From NCBI GenBank assembly GCA_047605645.1, contig JASGFJ010000002.1, positions 62,001 through 126,000 of the forward strand: 64,000 nucleotides of DNA, in the 5' to 3' direction. The DNA is from UBA1309 sp047605645 (GTDB lineage Bacteria; Bacteroidota; Bacteroidia; Bacteroidales; Dysgonomonadaceae). Position numbers and translations under genes: made by a program. Numbering within the stretch: the first letter of the stretch is position 1; each line of letters opens with the position of its first letter. Below the pieces are notes generated by a model, which saw only the letters and a program-made list of their open reading frames with translations, did no database searches and was not told the origin of the DNA. Positions 45,454-53,389 of the stretch are shown piece after piece.

Positions 45454-46281
45454 ATGATTAAAATACACGATTTATCGTTTAGTTATAAAAAGGGAAGGCC
45501 TGTTTTTGATCATGTTTCGTTTGAAATGAAAAGTGGCATTTATGGGCTTCTGGGAGAGAATGGGGTTGGAAAATCCACCTTGTTGCGTATTATTGCCGGA
45601 TTGAGGTTTCCTGATAGCGGACATTGTCGCATCGATGACATGGATTCGATGTACCGTTCTCCTGAACTTTTGTCCAGACTTTTCTTTTTGCCGGAGGAAT
45701 TTGAAAGTCCTGCACTGACCGTAAGCCGGTTTGTGAAAAACAATGCTGCCTTTTATCCGAACTTCAGCCAGGAACAATTCAATCAATATCTTCGCGAATT
45801 CGATGTAGAGGAGGATAAAAAAATATCGGAGATGTCGTTCGGGCAGAAAAAAAAGGTGATGATCTCATACGGATTATCACTGAATACGCCTTATGTATTG
45901 ATGGATGAACCTACGAATGGGTTGGATATTCCGTCAAAAGGACAATTCCGGAAAGTGATTGCCTCTGCTTATGATGAAGAAAAATGTATCATTATTTCTA
46001 CCCATCAGGTTCGGGATTTAGAAAGTTTAATTGACCCGATTATTATTTTGGATAGGAATCAGGTACTCTTGAATAATTCGGTCGATGAAATTACCCGCGC
46101 ATTGGTATTTAAAACCTCCGATTCAAAACCTGAAAATGCACTTTATATGGAAAATGGTTTGCATGGTTATTCCTATGTTGCACCGAATATTACCGGAGAA
46201 GAGACTACGATGAATATCGAAATGCTGTTTAATGCGGCTGTATCTAATCGGAATACATTTAAAGATTTGTTTCATATCTAA
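45454..46281 (+). CDS. ABC transporter ATP-binding protein (YtrB-like)
   Basis: This 275-residue ATPase has Walker A GENGVGKSTLLRIIAGL, signature MSFGQKKKVMISYG, Walker B YVLMDEPTNGLD and switch His in ISTHQV. The ~60-residue C-terminus is specific to this subfamily and unlike the core. It is the first gene of an operon with a permease and a GntR regulator, the arrangement typical of YtrABC-type systems in Firmicutes and Bacteroidetes. Transported substrate unknown. Confidence 0.92.
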   Translation: MIKIHDLSFSYKKGRPVFDHVSFEMKSGIYGLLGENGVGKSTLLRIIAGLRFPDSGHCRIDDMDSMYRSPELLSRLFFLPEEFESPALTVSRFVKNNAAFYPNFSQEQFNQYLREFDVEEDKKISEMSFGQKKKVMISYGLSLNTPYVLMDEPTNGLDIPSKGQFRKVIASAYDEEKCIIISTHQVRDLESLIDPIIILDRNQVLLNNSVDEITRALVFKTSDSKPENALYMENGLHGYSYVAPNITGEETTMNIEMLFNAAVSNRNTFKDLFHI

Positions 46282-46293
46282 ATTTGAGGAAAA

Positions 46294-47034
46294 ATGAATA
46301 ATGTTTTTAATATATCCCGTTTTAAAAAATTAGCAGCAAGGGAATTTGATATTTACAGGATGAGTTTTTTCTGGCTTCTGGTTATGGGGCTCGGAGCTTT
46401 TGTTCTTTGCGTGGTTGCGGGTCTTTTGGCAGGGAACTCTTCCCAGATCCATCTCTCTTTCGATGTTTGTGGGAAAGTGGTCGTTGTGATTGCACCGCTC
46501 ATGTTTTTTAAAAACAAGAACAGAATAAATTCCATTTTTGAGTTTACTTTACCTGCCTCCACGACAGAGAAGTTTTTCGTGAAACTTTTGTTTTGCGTTG
46601 TTCTGACACCTTTGTTTGTTTTGGCGGTTCTGCTGTTAATCTCCGGGCTTTTTATGCTTATCCCCAATCAGCATTATCAAGGTATTTCTATTTTGGAAAG
46701 TCTTCAGTCGATCCGTTTTGAGAATTTCTTTGAACTGATAACCTTTCAATCCTTCTTTTTGGTCGGTACATTTTATTTCAGAAAAAATGTATTCATAAAA
46801 GTCTGCTTTGCTCTCATTGTTTATTTGATTGTTTTAATGGGTGTCTTTATGGCTTCCCACATTGATATTCAGAATATGGCCTATCATGTTGGTCACTCAT
46901 TCTCTATCAATGCGGATACGATTGCTATCGGGGGATCAGGAAAAAACAATGTGCAGCTTCTTATTGCAAATATACTCGCCCCTTTTGGCCTCTGGGTCGT
47001 GAGTTTTCTCAAACTCCGGGAAACAGAGGTTTAA
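46294..47034 (+). CDS. ABC transporter permease-like membrane protein
   Basis: This 246-residue protein has about six membrane helices, beginning with FFWLLVMGLGAFVLCVVAGL and a second pair near residues 65-125. It has the length and helix count of ABC-2-type permeases and sits 12 bp after the ATPase. Sequence conservation of this class is weak, so the assignment rests on topology and context. It is followed by the GntR regulator 25 bp later. Confidence 0.75.
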   Translation: MNNVFNISRFKKLAAREFDIYRMSFFWLLVMGLGAFVLCVVAGLLAGNSSQIHLSFDVCGKVVVVIAPLMFFKNKNRINSIFEFTLPASTTEKFFVKLLFCVVLTPLFVLAVLLLISGLFMLIPNQHYQGISILESLQSIRFENFFELITFQSFFLVGTFYFRKNVFIKVCFALIVYLIVLMGVFMASHIDIQNMAYHVGHSFSINADTIAIGGSGKNNVQLLIANILAPFGLWVVSFLKLRETEV

Positions 47035-47059
47035 TTTGGCGTAACGAAATTTATTTTAC

Positions 47060-47425
47060 ATGGAATTTAAAGAAAATAAACCTATATATTTACAAATAAT
47101 TGATTTCTGCTTTCAGAAAATCCTTCGCAAAGAATGGCAGGAAGATGCCCGCATCCCTTCTGTTCGGGAATTGGCTGTGGCTCTCGAAGTCAATCCGAAT
47201 ACGGTAATGCGTTCTTTCGAATATATGCAGGCCGAAGGGGTTATTTTTTCGAAAAGAGGAATGGGTTACTTTGTTGCAAAGGAAGCATATCTGTTGATTT
47301 TGAAGATTCAAAAAAAAGAATTCTTTGAGGAAATCTTACCCGAAACTTTCAAGACAATGGATTTGCTTCAAATCAGCGTTGAGGAAGTTGTAGAACAATA
47401 TAATAACCGAAAAAAGAAAAACTAA
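47060..47425 (+). CDS. GntR-family transcriptional regulator (YtrA subfamily)
   Basis: This 121-residue regulator has an N-terminal winged helix-turn-helix (KPIYLQIIDFCFQ, IPSVRELAVALEVNPNTVMR, YMQAEGVIFSKRGMGYFV). A short helical C-terminal segment (about 45 residues) replaces the large ligand-binding domain, which marks the YtrA subfamily. These regulators usually repress adjacent ABC transporter genes in response to envelope stress or antibiotics. It lies within the operon (permease ends 25 bp upstream, DUF5687 gene begins 6 bp downstream) and probably controls the promoter at 45415-45446. Confidence 0.88.
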   Translation: MEFKENKPIYLQIIDFCFQKILRKEWQEDARIPSVRELAVALEVNPNTVMRSFEYMQAEGVIFSKRGMGYFVAKEAYLLILKIQKKEFFEEILPETFKTMDLLQISVEEVVEQYNNRKKKN

Positions 47426-47431
47426 GTAAGA

Positions 47432-48919
47432 ATGATGCTAGTTGTAAATTTAATTAAACAGGATTTTCTGAAAAATATTCGTTCGTCTAACCTATACAAG
47501 AATATAGCAGCGAATATTTTTTATGGATTTATGGCTCTGTATTTTATTGGAATCTTTCTTTTTATTGGATTTTTTCTCGATAAAATGCTGATGCAAACAG
47601 GTAGTCATTTCAATCCGATGTTGCAAGTATGTGGCTCTCTGCTTTATGCTATGCTTTCCGGGATGCTGATGCGCTTTCTGATGCAATCGCTTGTTACGTT
47701 CAATTTATCGGCCTATCAGACGCTAAACATCAAACGGGATACATTGGTGAATTTTATTCTATTGAAGCCCCTTTTCAATCCGATAAATTATTTAACATTA
47801 TTGATTGTTATTCCGTTTGCGGTGAAATATGTTTTGGTATATTATAGCGGGTGGAATGCTTTGATATTCTGTTGGATGTATCTGAATATTATTTGGTTTA
47901 ACTCTATGTTTGCCTCTTTCTTGAAGCGAAAATACGGGACAAGCCTTGTAAAGACTCTGATATTCATCGCTCTGATAGCTGCTCTTATGATTCTGGAATA
48001 TTTCAAAGTATTTTCCCTTTTTGAAATTTCGCTGACTATTTTCAGTTTTGTGGTGCTTCATCCTTTAGGGGCAATTCTTGTTTTTGTTTTGCCGGTGATC
48101 GCATTTTCGTTGAATAAATGGTTTTTCAGTCAGAATTATTATGCTGAAACCTTTAACCGAAATGCTGCTTCAGAAAAGAATATTATGGCCGATTTTACTT
48201 TTCTCAACCGCTTTGGCATTGAAGGAGAACTAATAGCTTTACAGATGAAACTTATTTTGAGGCATAAGCGGACAAAGACAATGTTGTGGATGTCACTTAT
48301 CTTTTTGTTTTATGGACTGCTGTTCTATCCCAACCAGGCGTATTCACATAGTAATGGTTTGTTATTTTTCGTTGCTTTATTTTTGACAGGCTTTGTAATG
48401 ATAATGTTTGGACAGATGATTATCAGTAGCGACAGTGGCCATTTTGACGGGCTTATGACAAAAAATATACCTGCCTCCACTTATATACGGTCATTTTATT
48501 ACATGCTGTTTGGTTTCTGTATTCTTAGTTTCGTCTTGACCACTCCGTATTTCCTTTTTGGTTGGAAAATAATTGCATTTCATCTGGCTGCATTTTTATT
48601 CAATATTGGGGTGAATATTTTTGTTTTATTGTTTGGTGCCACATACAACACCAAAAAAGTAGACTTATCAAAAGGATCGGCTATGAATTATCAGGGAGTT
48701 TCTTTAAAAAACTTTTTAATTATTGTTCCGTTACTAGGTTTTCCTATTTTTCTTGTTTATTTGTTTTCCCTGTTTGCCTCATTAAATGTGGCGCTGATTA
48801 GTTTATCTCTGATTGGAGTTTTGGGGCTTTTGTTGTCTCCGGTACTTCTAAAATTATGTATTAAACAGTTCTCCGAAAGAAAATATACTTTGGCGAGCGG
48901 GTATCGGGAAAGCGAATAG
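47432..48919 (+). CDS. DUF5687 family membrane protein (ABC permease-like)
   Basis: This 495-residue polytopic membrane protein has about 12 predicted helices in two groups. DUF5687 is found next to ABC ATPases in Bacteroidetes and is thought to be the permease of those systems; this copy is followed 51 bp later by an ATPase. Short basic/polar cytoplasmic loops (such as LKRKYGTSLVKT, MKLILRHKRTKT) separate the helices. The transported substrate is unknown. It follows the GntR gene by 6 bp, so it belongs to the same operon. Confidence 0.8.
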   Translation: MMLVVNLIKQDFLKNIRSSNLYKNIAANIFYGFMALYFIGIFLFIGFFLDKMLMQTGSHFNPMLQVCGSLLYAMLSGMLMRFLMQSLVTFNLSAYQTLNIKRDTLVNFILLKPLFNPINYLTLLIVIPFAVKYVLVYYSGWNALIFCWMYLNIIWFNSMFASFLKRKYGTSLVKTLIFIALIAALMILEYFKVFSLFEISLTIFSFVVLHPLGAILVFVLPVIAFSLNKWFFSQNYYAETFNRNAASEKNIMADFTFLNRFGIEGELIALQMKLILRHKRTKTMLWMSLIFLFYGLLFYPNQAYSHSNGLLFFVALFLTGFVMIMFGQMIISSDSGHFDGLMTKNIPASTYIRSFYYMLFGFCILSFVLTTPYFLFGWKIIAFHLAAFLFNIGVNIFVLLFGATYNTKKVDLSKGSAMNYQGVSLKNFLIIVPLLGFPIFLVYLFSLFASLNVALISLSLIGVLGLLLSPVLLKLCIKQFSERKYTLASGYRESE

Positions 48920-48970
48920 GCACCGGCGAACTTTAAGTAATAGGAAAAAATAAAAAATATCCCAATCTAT

Positions 48971-49666
48971 ATGATACAAATCAATAATCTTCAAAAAATA
49001 TACAACGGAATTACGGTTCTGAATGTCCCTGAATTAATTATCCCATCCGGCGAAAGTTTCGGGCTTGTTGGTAATAATGGCGCCGGAAAAACAACTCTTT
49101 TCCGTCTGATTCTGGATCTTATCGAAGCATCGAGTGGCGAAGTCATCAATGATGAAATTCCTGTGAAGCGACATGACGAATGGAAGCAATTTACGGGGTC
49201 ATTTCTGGACGAAGCTTTTTTGATAGATTTTCTTACGGCTGAAGAATATTTTTTATTCGTGGGGAAATTATATGGAAAATCGGAAGGCGATATCGATGCA
49301 GTGCTGGATACCATGAAAGATATTTTCAATGGTGAAATTCTGGGGAATAAAAAACTGATTCGGGAATATTCGAAAGGAAATCAGAAGAAAATAGGAATAG
49401 CAGCCGCATTGCTTATCCAACCTAAAGTCTTGATATTGGACGAACCTTTTACCGCGCTCGATCCGACCACTCAAATCCGATTGAAACGTTTTCTGGCAGA
49501 AGTACAGGAACAAACAAAGATGACAATGCTGATTTCAAGCCACGACCTTAATCACATTACAGATGTGTGCAAACGCATTGTTATTCTCGAAAAAGGGGCC
49601 ATTGTCAAAGATTTGGTCAGAGATGAAGATACTTTGAGGGAATTAGAGGCTTATTTTACGATATAA
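48971..49666 (+). CDS. ABC transporter ATP-binding protein (partner of DUF5687)
   Basis: This 231-residue ATPase has Walker A GNNGAGKTTLFRLILDL, Q-loop GSFLDEAFLIDFLTAEE, signature EYSKGNQKKIGIAAALL, Walker B LILDEPFTALD and switch His SSHDLNH. It closes the five-gene operon and pairs most likely with the DUF5687 permease 51 bp upstream, while the first ATPase pairs with the shorter permease. The two ATPases are different subfamilies, so the operon appears to hold two related ABC systems under one regulator. Confidence 0.92.
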   Translation: MIQINNLQKIYNGITVLNVPELIIPSGESFGLVGNNGAGKTTLFRLILDLIEASSGEVINDEIPVKRHDEWKQFTGSFLDEAFLIDFLTAEEYFLFVGKLYGKSEGDIDAVLDTMKDIFNGEILGNKKLIREYSKGNQKKIGIAAALLIQPKVLILDEPFTALDPTTQIRLKRFLAEVQEQTKMTMLISSHDLNHITDVCKRIVILEKGAIVKDLVRDEDTLRELEAYFTI

Positions 49667-49808
49667 GGTAAAAAAGTACCGGATATAATAGTAGTAATGT
49701 TCGTCATTTATTGAAAGTATATATATAATGCGTTTAAAATAAATGATAGAATGGATTAGATACATGAAGTTGATTGTATAGGACTACTTATAAATGGATG
49801 AAGCAAAT

Positions 49809-49896
49809 CCTGATTTTTATTAAATCATTCAAGCGATGATTAAAAAATCAAACGGGTTTCATTCGACAAACAGTAAAAATTGAATCGTATGAAAAA
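49809..49896 (+). repeat. Leader element copy C
   Basis: Outer arms TGATTTTT (49811-49818) and AAAAATCA (49843-49850) and inner arms AATCAT (49823-49828) and ATGATT (49836-49841) form the same hairpin as copy B around a 7-nt loop. The tail identical to B (AAAATTGAATCGTATG) runs into the start codon at 49889. B and C share 22 identical bases in the 5' arm and 24 in the tail but differ between them, so selection on the arms and tail is more likely than recent duplication. Confidence 0.8.
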
Positions 49897-49966
49897 AATA
49901 GCAGATATCGTGCTGATAGCACTTGTCATTGTTTCGCTTATTTGTGTGGCGACTCTTTCTCTTTGA
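49889..49966 (+). CDS. Candidate 25-residue hydrophobic membrane peptide
   Basis: ATG 49889 to TGA 49966 encodes 25 residues: a basic start (MKKIAD) followed by a single hydrophobic helix (IVLIALVIVSLICVATLSL). The start codon sits at the end of leader element copy C exactly as ATG 34032 sits after copy B, which is positional evidence that it is translated. The length and composition resemble small membrane peptides (regulators, toxins of type I systems or small subunits). No known family is claimed; a chance ORF remains possible. Confidence 0.5.
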   Translation: MKKIADIVLIALVIVSLICVATLSL

Positions 49967-50042
49967 ATCCGCTGTCGGCAGGGAATTTCAGAATAATACT
50001 TATTTAACAAAGTGAATAAGTTGCGGTTGCCGATAAAAACGT

Positions 50043-50050
50043 TAATTTTG
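50043..50050 (+). promoter_or_regulatory. -7 promoter element of dapB operon
   Basis: TAATTTTG matches TAnnTTTG, with a TTG 19 bp upstream (50021-50023) as a possible -33 element. The leader would be about 40 nt. Confidence 0.55.
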
Positions 50051-50095
50051 TTGTGAGCAAATATGTATTGCTTTTACATTAGATAAAACTTAAAA

Positions 50096-50812
50096 ATGAA
50101 AATAGCTCTTATTGGTTATGGAAAGATGGGTCACGAGATTGAGAAAATCGCTCGTTCGCGTGGTCATGAAATAGTCTCTATTGTGGACATGGGTGAAGAA
50201 TCGAAATTCGATTCGGCCGAATTCAAGAGTGCGGATGTTGCCATTGAATTCACTTCACCACAAAGCGCGCTGGCTAATTTTCGCCGGTGTTTTGCAGCGC
50301 ATGTTCCTGTTGTGGCAGGAACTACCGGCTGGCTGGAGCATCTTGACGAAGTGAAACAAGCCTGTGAAAAAGAAGGGCAAACATTTTTCTATGCTTCCAA
50401 TTTTAGTATCGGAGTGAATATATTCTTTGCTTTAAATAAATATCTGGCAAAAATAATGAACCAATATCCGGCTTACGGAGTGAAAATGGAAGAGGTTCAT
50501 CACATTCATAAACTGGATGCACCCAGCGGAACGGCAATCACATTGGCCGAAGGTATCATCGAAAATGTAGATAGAAAAGAAACCTGGGTACTTGAGAAAG
50601 CAGACTCGGACAAGGAACTTGTTATTCATGCTGTCCGTCGTGATGAGGTTCCCGGAATACATGAGGTTTTTTATGAATCAGATGTTGACATTATCAGCAT
50701 CAAACACGATGCTAAAAGTCGTCAGGGCTTTGCATTGGGTGCAGTGGTTGCGGCTGAATTTACTGCCGGGAAGAAAGGTTTTCTCGGAATGGATGATATG
50801 CTCAAATTTTAA
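50096..50812 (+). CDS. dapB: 4-hydroxy-tetrahydrodipicolinate reductase
   Basis: DapB reduces HTPA to tetrahydrodipicolinate in the lysine/diaminopimelate pathway that feeds peptidoglycan. The N-terminal NAD(P)H site GYGKMG and the catalytic signature EEVHHIHKLDAPSGTAITLA (His and Lys) are intact. The 238 residues are a normal short form. It opens an operon with two signal-peptidase genes and a WbqC gene, an order I recall as common in Bacteroidales. Confidence 0.96.
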   Translation: MKIALIGYGKMGHEIEKIARSRGHEIVSIVDMGEESKFDSAEFKSADVAIEFTSPQSALANFRRCFAAHVPVVAGTTGWLEHLDEVKQACEKEGQTFFYASNFSIGVNIFFALNKYLAKIMNQYPAYGVKMEEVHHIHKLDAPSGTAITLAEGIIENVDRKETWVLEKADSDKELVIHAVRRDEVPGIHEVFYESDVDIISIKHDAKSRQGFALGAVVAAEFTAGKKGFLGMDDMLKF

Positions 50813-50830
50813 TTTTTTATTTATTTGATA

Positions 50831-52282
50831 ATGACTTTTCAAGAAAGAATATCTGCTGCGAGCAAGCGTCAATGGACGAAAATGCTGATTGTGAATCTTC
50901 TCTGCATCTTGTTTGTTGTCTGGTCCGGTTATCCCTGGTGCCTGCTTCTTTTGTTGCTGTTTTTTGATATTTACATTACCCGCTACATTCCGTGGGGTGC
51001 ATGGAAAAAATCGGACAATGTGATGATTCGTAAAACTATGGAATGGGTCGATGCGATTGTCTTCGCTTTGATCGCAGTCTATTTTATCAATACGTTTTTC
51101 TTTCAGAATTACCAGATTCCGTCTTCGTCGTTGGAAAAATCGTTGTTGGTGGGAGATTTTTTATGTGTCAGCAAAGTAAGCTATGGAGCTCGATCTCCAA
51201 TGACTCCTTTTTCCTTTCCATTGGTTCAAAACACCTTTCCGGTGCTGAATGTGAAATCTTATCTCGATGAACCTCAGGTTAAATACAAAAGGCTGGCTGG
51301 TTTCGGAGCGGTAAAACATGGCGATATTGTTGTATTTAATTATCCCTCCGGCGATACGGTTGCGCTAAACCGGCAGCAGGAAGATTATTATGTCTTATGC
51401 AAACAGTATGGGCATGAGATGGTGAACACCCACTCCGAGGAATTCGGAAAAATTGTTTATCGTCCTGTGGATCGCCGCGAAAACTATGTCAAACGATGTG
51501 TCGGACTTCCGGGCGACTTGTTGCAAGTCAAAAACGATGAGCTTTTCATCAATGGACAAAAAACGCAGAATCCGGAAAATATGCAGCTGTCTTATTTTGT
51601 TCAGACAGACGGTACACAAATTCCGGAGAAAGTATTTGACGAGTTGGGCATCAGTAAAGATGACTATATGGTTGCTAACGAATATGGACAAACCTTTGTA
51701 AAAAGCTGGGAACTAGATACAAAAGACAGCCTTCAGTTTGAATCGATGGGATTTGCCCGTAAGAACGGAAAACTGGGATTGGCTTATCAGCTACCTTTGA
51801 CTCAGGCTATGATTGCCAGTCTGAAAGAAAAGGCATACGTGGTGAATGTCATTAAGGATAAAAATGATTACGGATTTTATTATCCATTGAATTATAAAAC
51901 CGGATGGGGACGCTCAAACTACGGGCCTATCTGGATTCCGAAGCGAGGCGTAAGAATCAGCTTTGACCAACATACCGATTACAAGGTAGCCCTTTATCGT
52001 CGATGCATCGAAAATTACGAAGGAAATAAATTCGATTACAAAAACGGCAAAGTGTACATCAATGGTCAGCAGGCCGATTCGTATGTTTTCAAATATGATT
52101 ACTATTTTATGATGGGTGACAACCGTGACAACTCGGCCGACTCCCGCGTATGGGGATTTGTTCCTGAAGATCATATTGTCGGTCAGCCCATGTTTATCTG
52201 GTTGTCTTTGAATAAAGACAAAGGATGGCTGGATGGAAAAATTCGCTGGAGCCGTTTGTTTACAAGTGCGCATAAACGCTGA
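50831..52282 (+). CDS. lepB: Signal peptidase I (catalytically complete)
   Basis: This 483-residue type I signal peptidase cleaves exported preproteins on the periplasmic side. Two N-terminal TM segments (about residues 18-60 and 72-92) are followed by box B IPSSSLEKSLLVGDF with the nucleophilic Ser (about residue 100). Box D YVKRCVGLPGD holds the general-base Lys (about residue 221), and box E is MGDNRDNSADSR. The protein is longer than E. coli LepB because of an insertion between boxes D and E. I chose ATG 50831 over the TTG at 50825. It is 18 bp after dapB. Confidence 0.95.
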   Translation: MTFQERISAASKRQWTKMLIVNLLCILFVVWSGYPWCLLLLLLFFDIYITRYIPWGAWKKSDNVMIRKTMEWVDAIVFALIAVYFINTFFFQNYQIPSSSLEKSLLVGDFLCVSKVSYGARSPMTPFSFPLVQNTFPVLNVKSYLDEPQVKYKRLAGFGAVKHGDIVVFNYPSGDTVALNRQQEDYYVLCKQYGHEMVNTHSEEFGKIVYRPVDRRENYVKRCVGLPGDLLQVKNDELFINGQKTQNPENMQLSYFVQTDGTQIPEKVFDELGISKDDYMVANEYGQTFVKSWELDTKDSLQFESMGFARKNGKLGLAYQLPLTQAMIASLKEKAYVVNVIKDKNDYGFYYPLNYKTGWGRSNYGPIWIPKRGVRISFDQHTDYKVALYRRCIENYEGNKFDYKNGKVYINGQQADSYVFKYDYYFMMGDNRDNSADSRVWGFVPEDHIVGQPMFIWLSLNKDKGWLDGKIRWSRLFTSAHKR

Positions 52283-52337
52283 TGCAGACTACGTTTTGCG
52301 CCTGATATATCCTTGTATTACATAAGACAAGATTTCT

Positions 52338-53318
52338 ATGTTGGACAAAACAAAATACCGCTTTTGGGGCAAGGCAATTCTTATTGCCTTGCTTCTTGTT
52401 TTTGTTGTCCGTACGTTTTGGGTCGAATCTTATGTGATTGCCTCCTCACAAATGGAAGATGCTCTTCTGGATGGCGACCGCATTATCGTTAATAAAGCTT
52501 CTTACGGACTCCGGCTTCCGGTGACGGTATTTTCTATTCCTTTTACTTTTGACAGTTTTCTGGGACTTAAGTCTTATTCCAGTGCATTGGAATTACCATA
52601 TACCCGGATTGGCGAATGTAAAATTCGGAATAATGATGTGGTCGTGTATAATCATCCTCTGCAAACCGATCGTCCTCTTGATAAGCGGATGCTTTGCATT
52701 GGGCGCTGTGTTGCCCAGCCCGGCGATACTGTGGAAATGAAAGGGTATGATCTGAAGGTGAACGGAAAGCAGTACGAGACCAGTCCTGATTTTGTCCTGG
52801 AATATTCTCTACCATTGGCTTGGGAAGATTCCGTCAAACGATTACTTAAGCAGTTGAATCTTCCTCCTACAACTGTTGTCAAGGAGGCACAACAACTTGT
52901 CCTTTCCTTAAATAAACTCAATGCATATCTGATGAAAGAGAATCTGCCGGATACATTGCTGATTGCTGCCGGCGAATCCGACAGAGAAGCATATAAAGTA
53001 GTGATTCCCAAAAAAGGGAGCAAGCTTAAACTTAATAATAACCTCTTGAGTATTTATTCTTACCTGATTCAGCAGGAACAAGGTCGAGATGTGGTGTTGA
53101 GGGATGGAAAATTGTTTTTTGGGGGAAAACCTATATCGGAATATACCTTTAGGCAGGATTATTTCTGGATTTTGGTCGACAATCCACAAAAAGGAATCGA
53201 TTCGCGGCATTTGGGATTTATTCCTGAGAAAAATATTGTAGGGAAGGCATCACTTATCTGGTTTAGCAGTAGCTGGGGCAAACCTCGCTGGGATCGGATT
53301 CTGAGCTGGGTTCGATAA
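52338..53318 (+). CDS. Signal peptidase I paralogue with both catalytic residues lost
   Basis: This 326-residue S26-family protein keeps the TM anchor, ordering and spacing of signal peptidase I but not its active site. Box B reads ASSQMEDALLDGD, so the nucleophile position (PSSSL in the neighbour) is Gln38 (codon CAA at 52449). Box D reads CIGRCVAQPGD, so the general-base Lys is Gly122 (codon GGG at 52701). Box E is FWILVDNPQKGIDSR instead of MGDNRDNSADSR. The frame is intact and the fold motifs conserved, so this looks like a maintained pseudoprotease rather than a decaying gene. It lies 55 bp after lepB and upstream of WbqC. Confidence 0.88.
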   Translation: MLDKTKYRFWGKAILIALLLVFVVRTFWVESYVIASSQMEDALLDGDRIIVNKASYGLRLPVTVFSIPFTFDSFLGLKSYSSALELPYTRIGECKIRNNDVVVYNHPLQTDRPLDKRMLCIGRCVAQPGDTVEMKGYDLKVNGKQYETSPDFVLEYSLPLAWEDSVKRLLKQLNLPPTTVVKEAQQLVLSLNKLNAYLMKENLPDTLLIAAGESDREAYKVVIPKKGSKLKLNNNLLSIYSYLIQQEQGRDVVLRDGKLFFGGKPISEYTFRQDYFWILVDNPQKGIDSRHLGFIPEKNIVGKASLIWFSSSWGKPRWDRILSWVR

Positions 53319-53389
53319 TTTATTATTCAATATAAAGATTGGAATTGCCTGAGAGGCTTTTTTTCTTCATTCAAAATACAAAATTCAAA

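Larger units (their letters stand above)
49667..50095. other. Intergenic region with leader element C, tiny ORF and dapB promoter
   Basis: This 429-bp region has three recognisable parts: leader element copy C (49809-49896), a 25-codon hydrophobic ORF started by it (49889-49966), and a TAnnTTTG promoter element for dapB (50043-50050). I see no terminator for the ABC operon. Confidence 0.65.
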
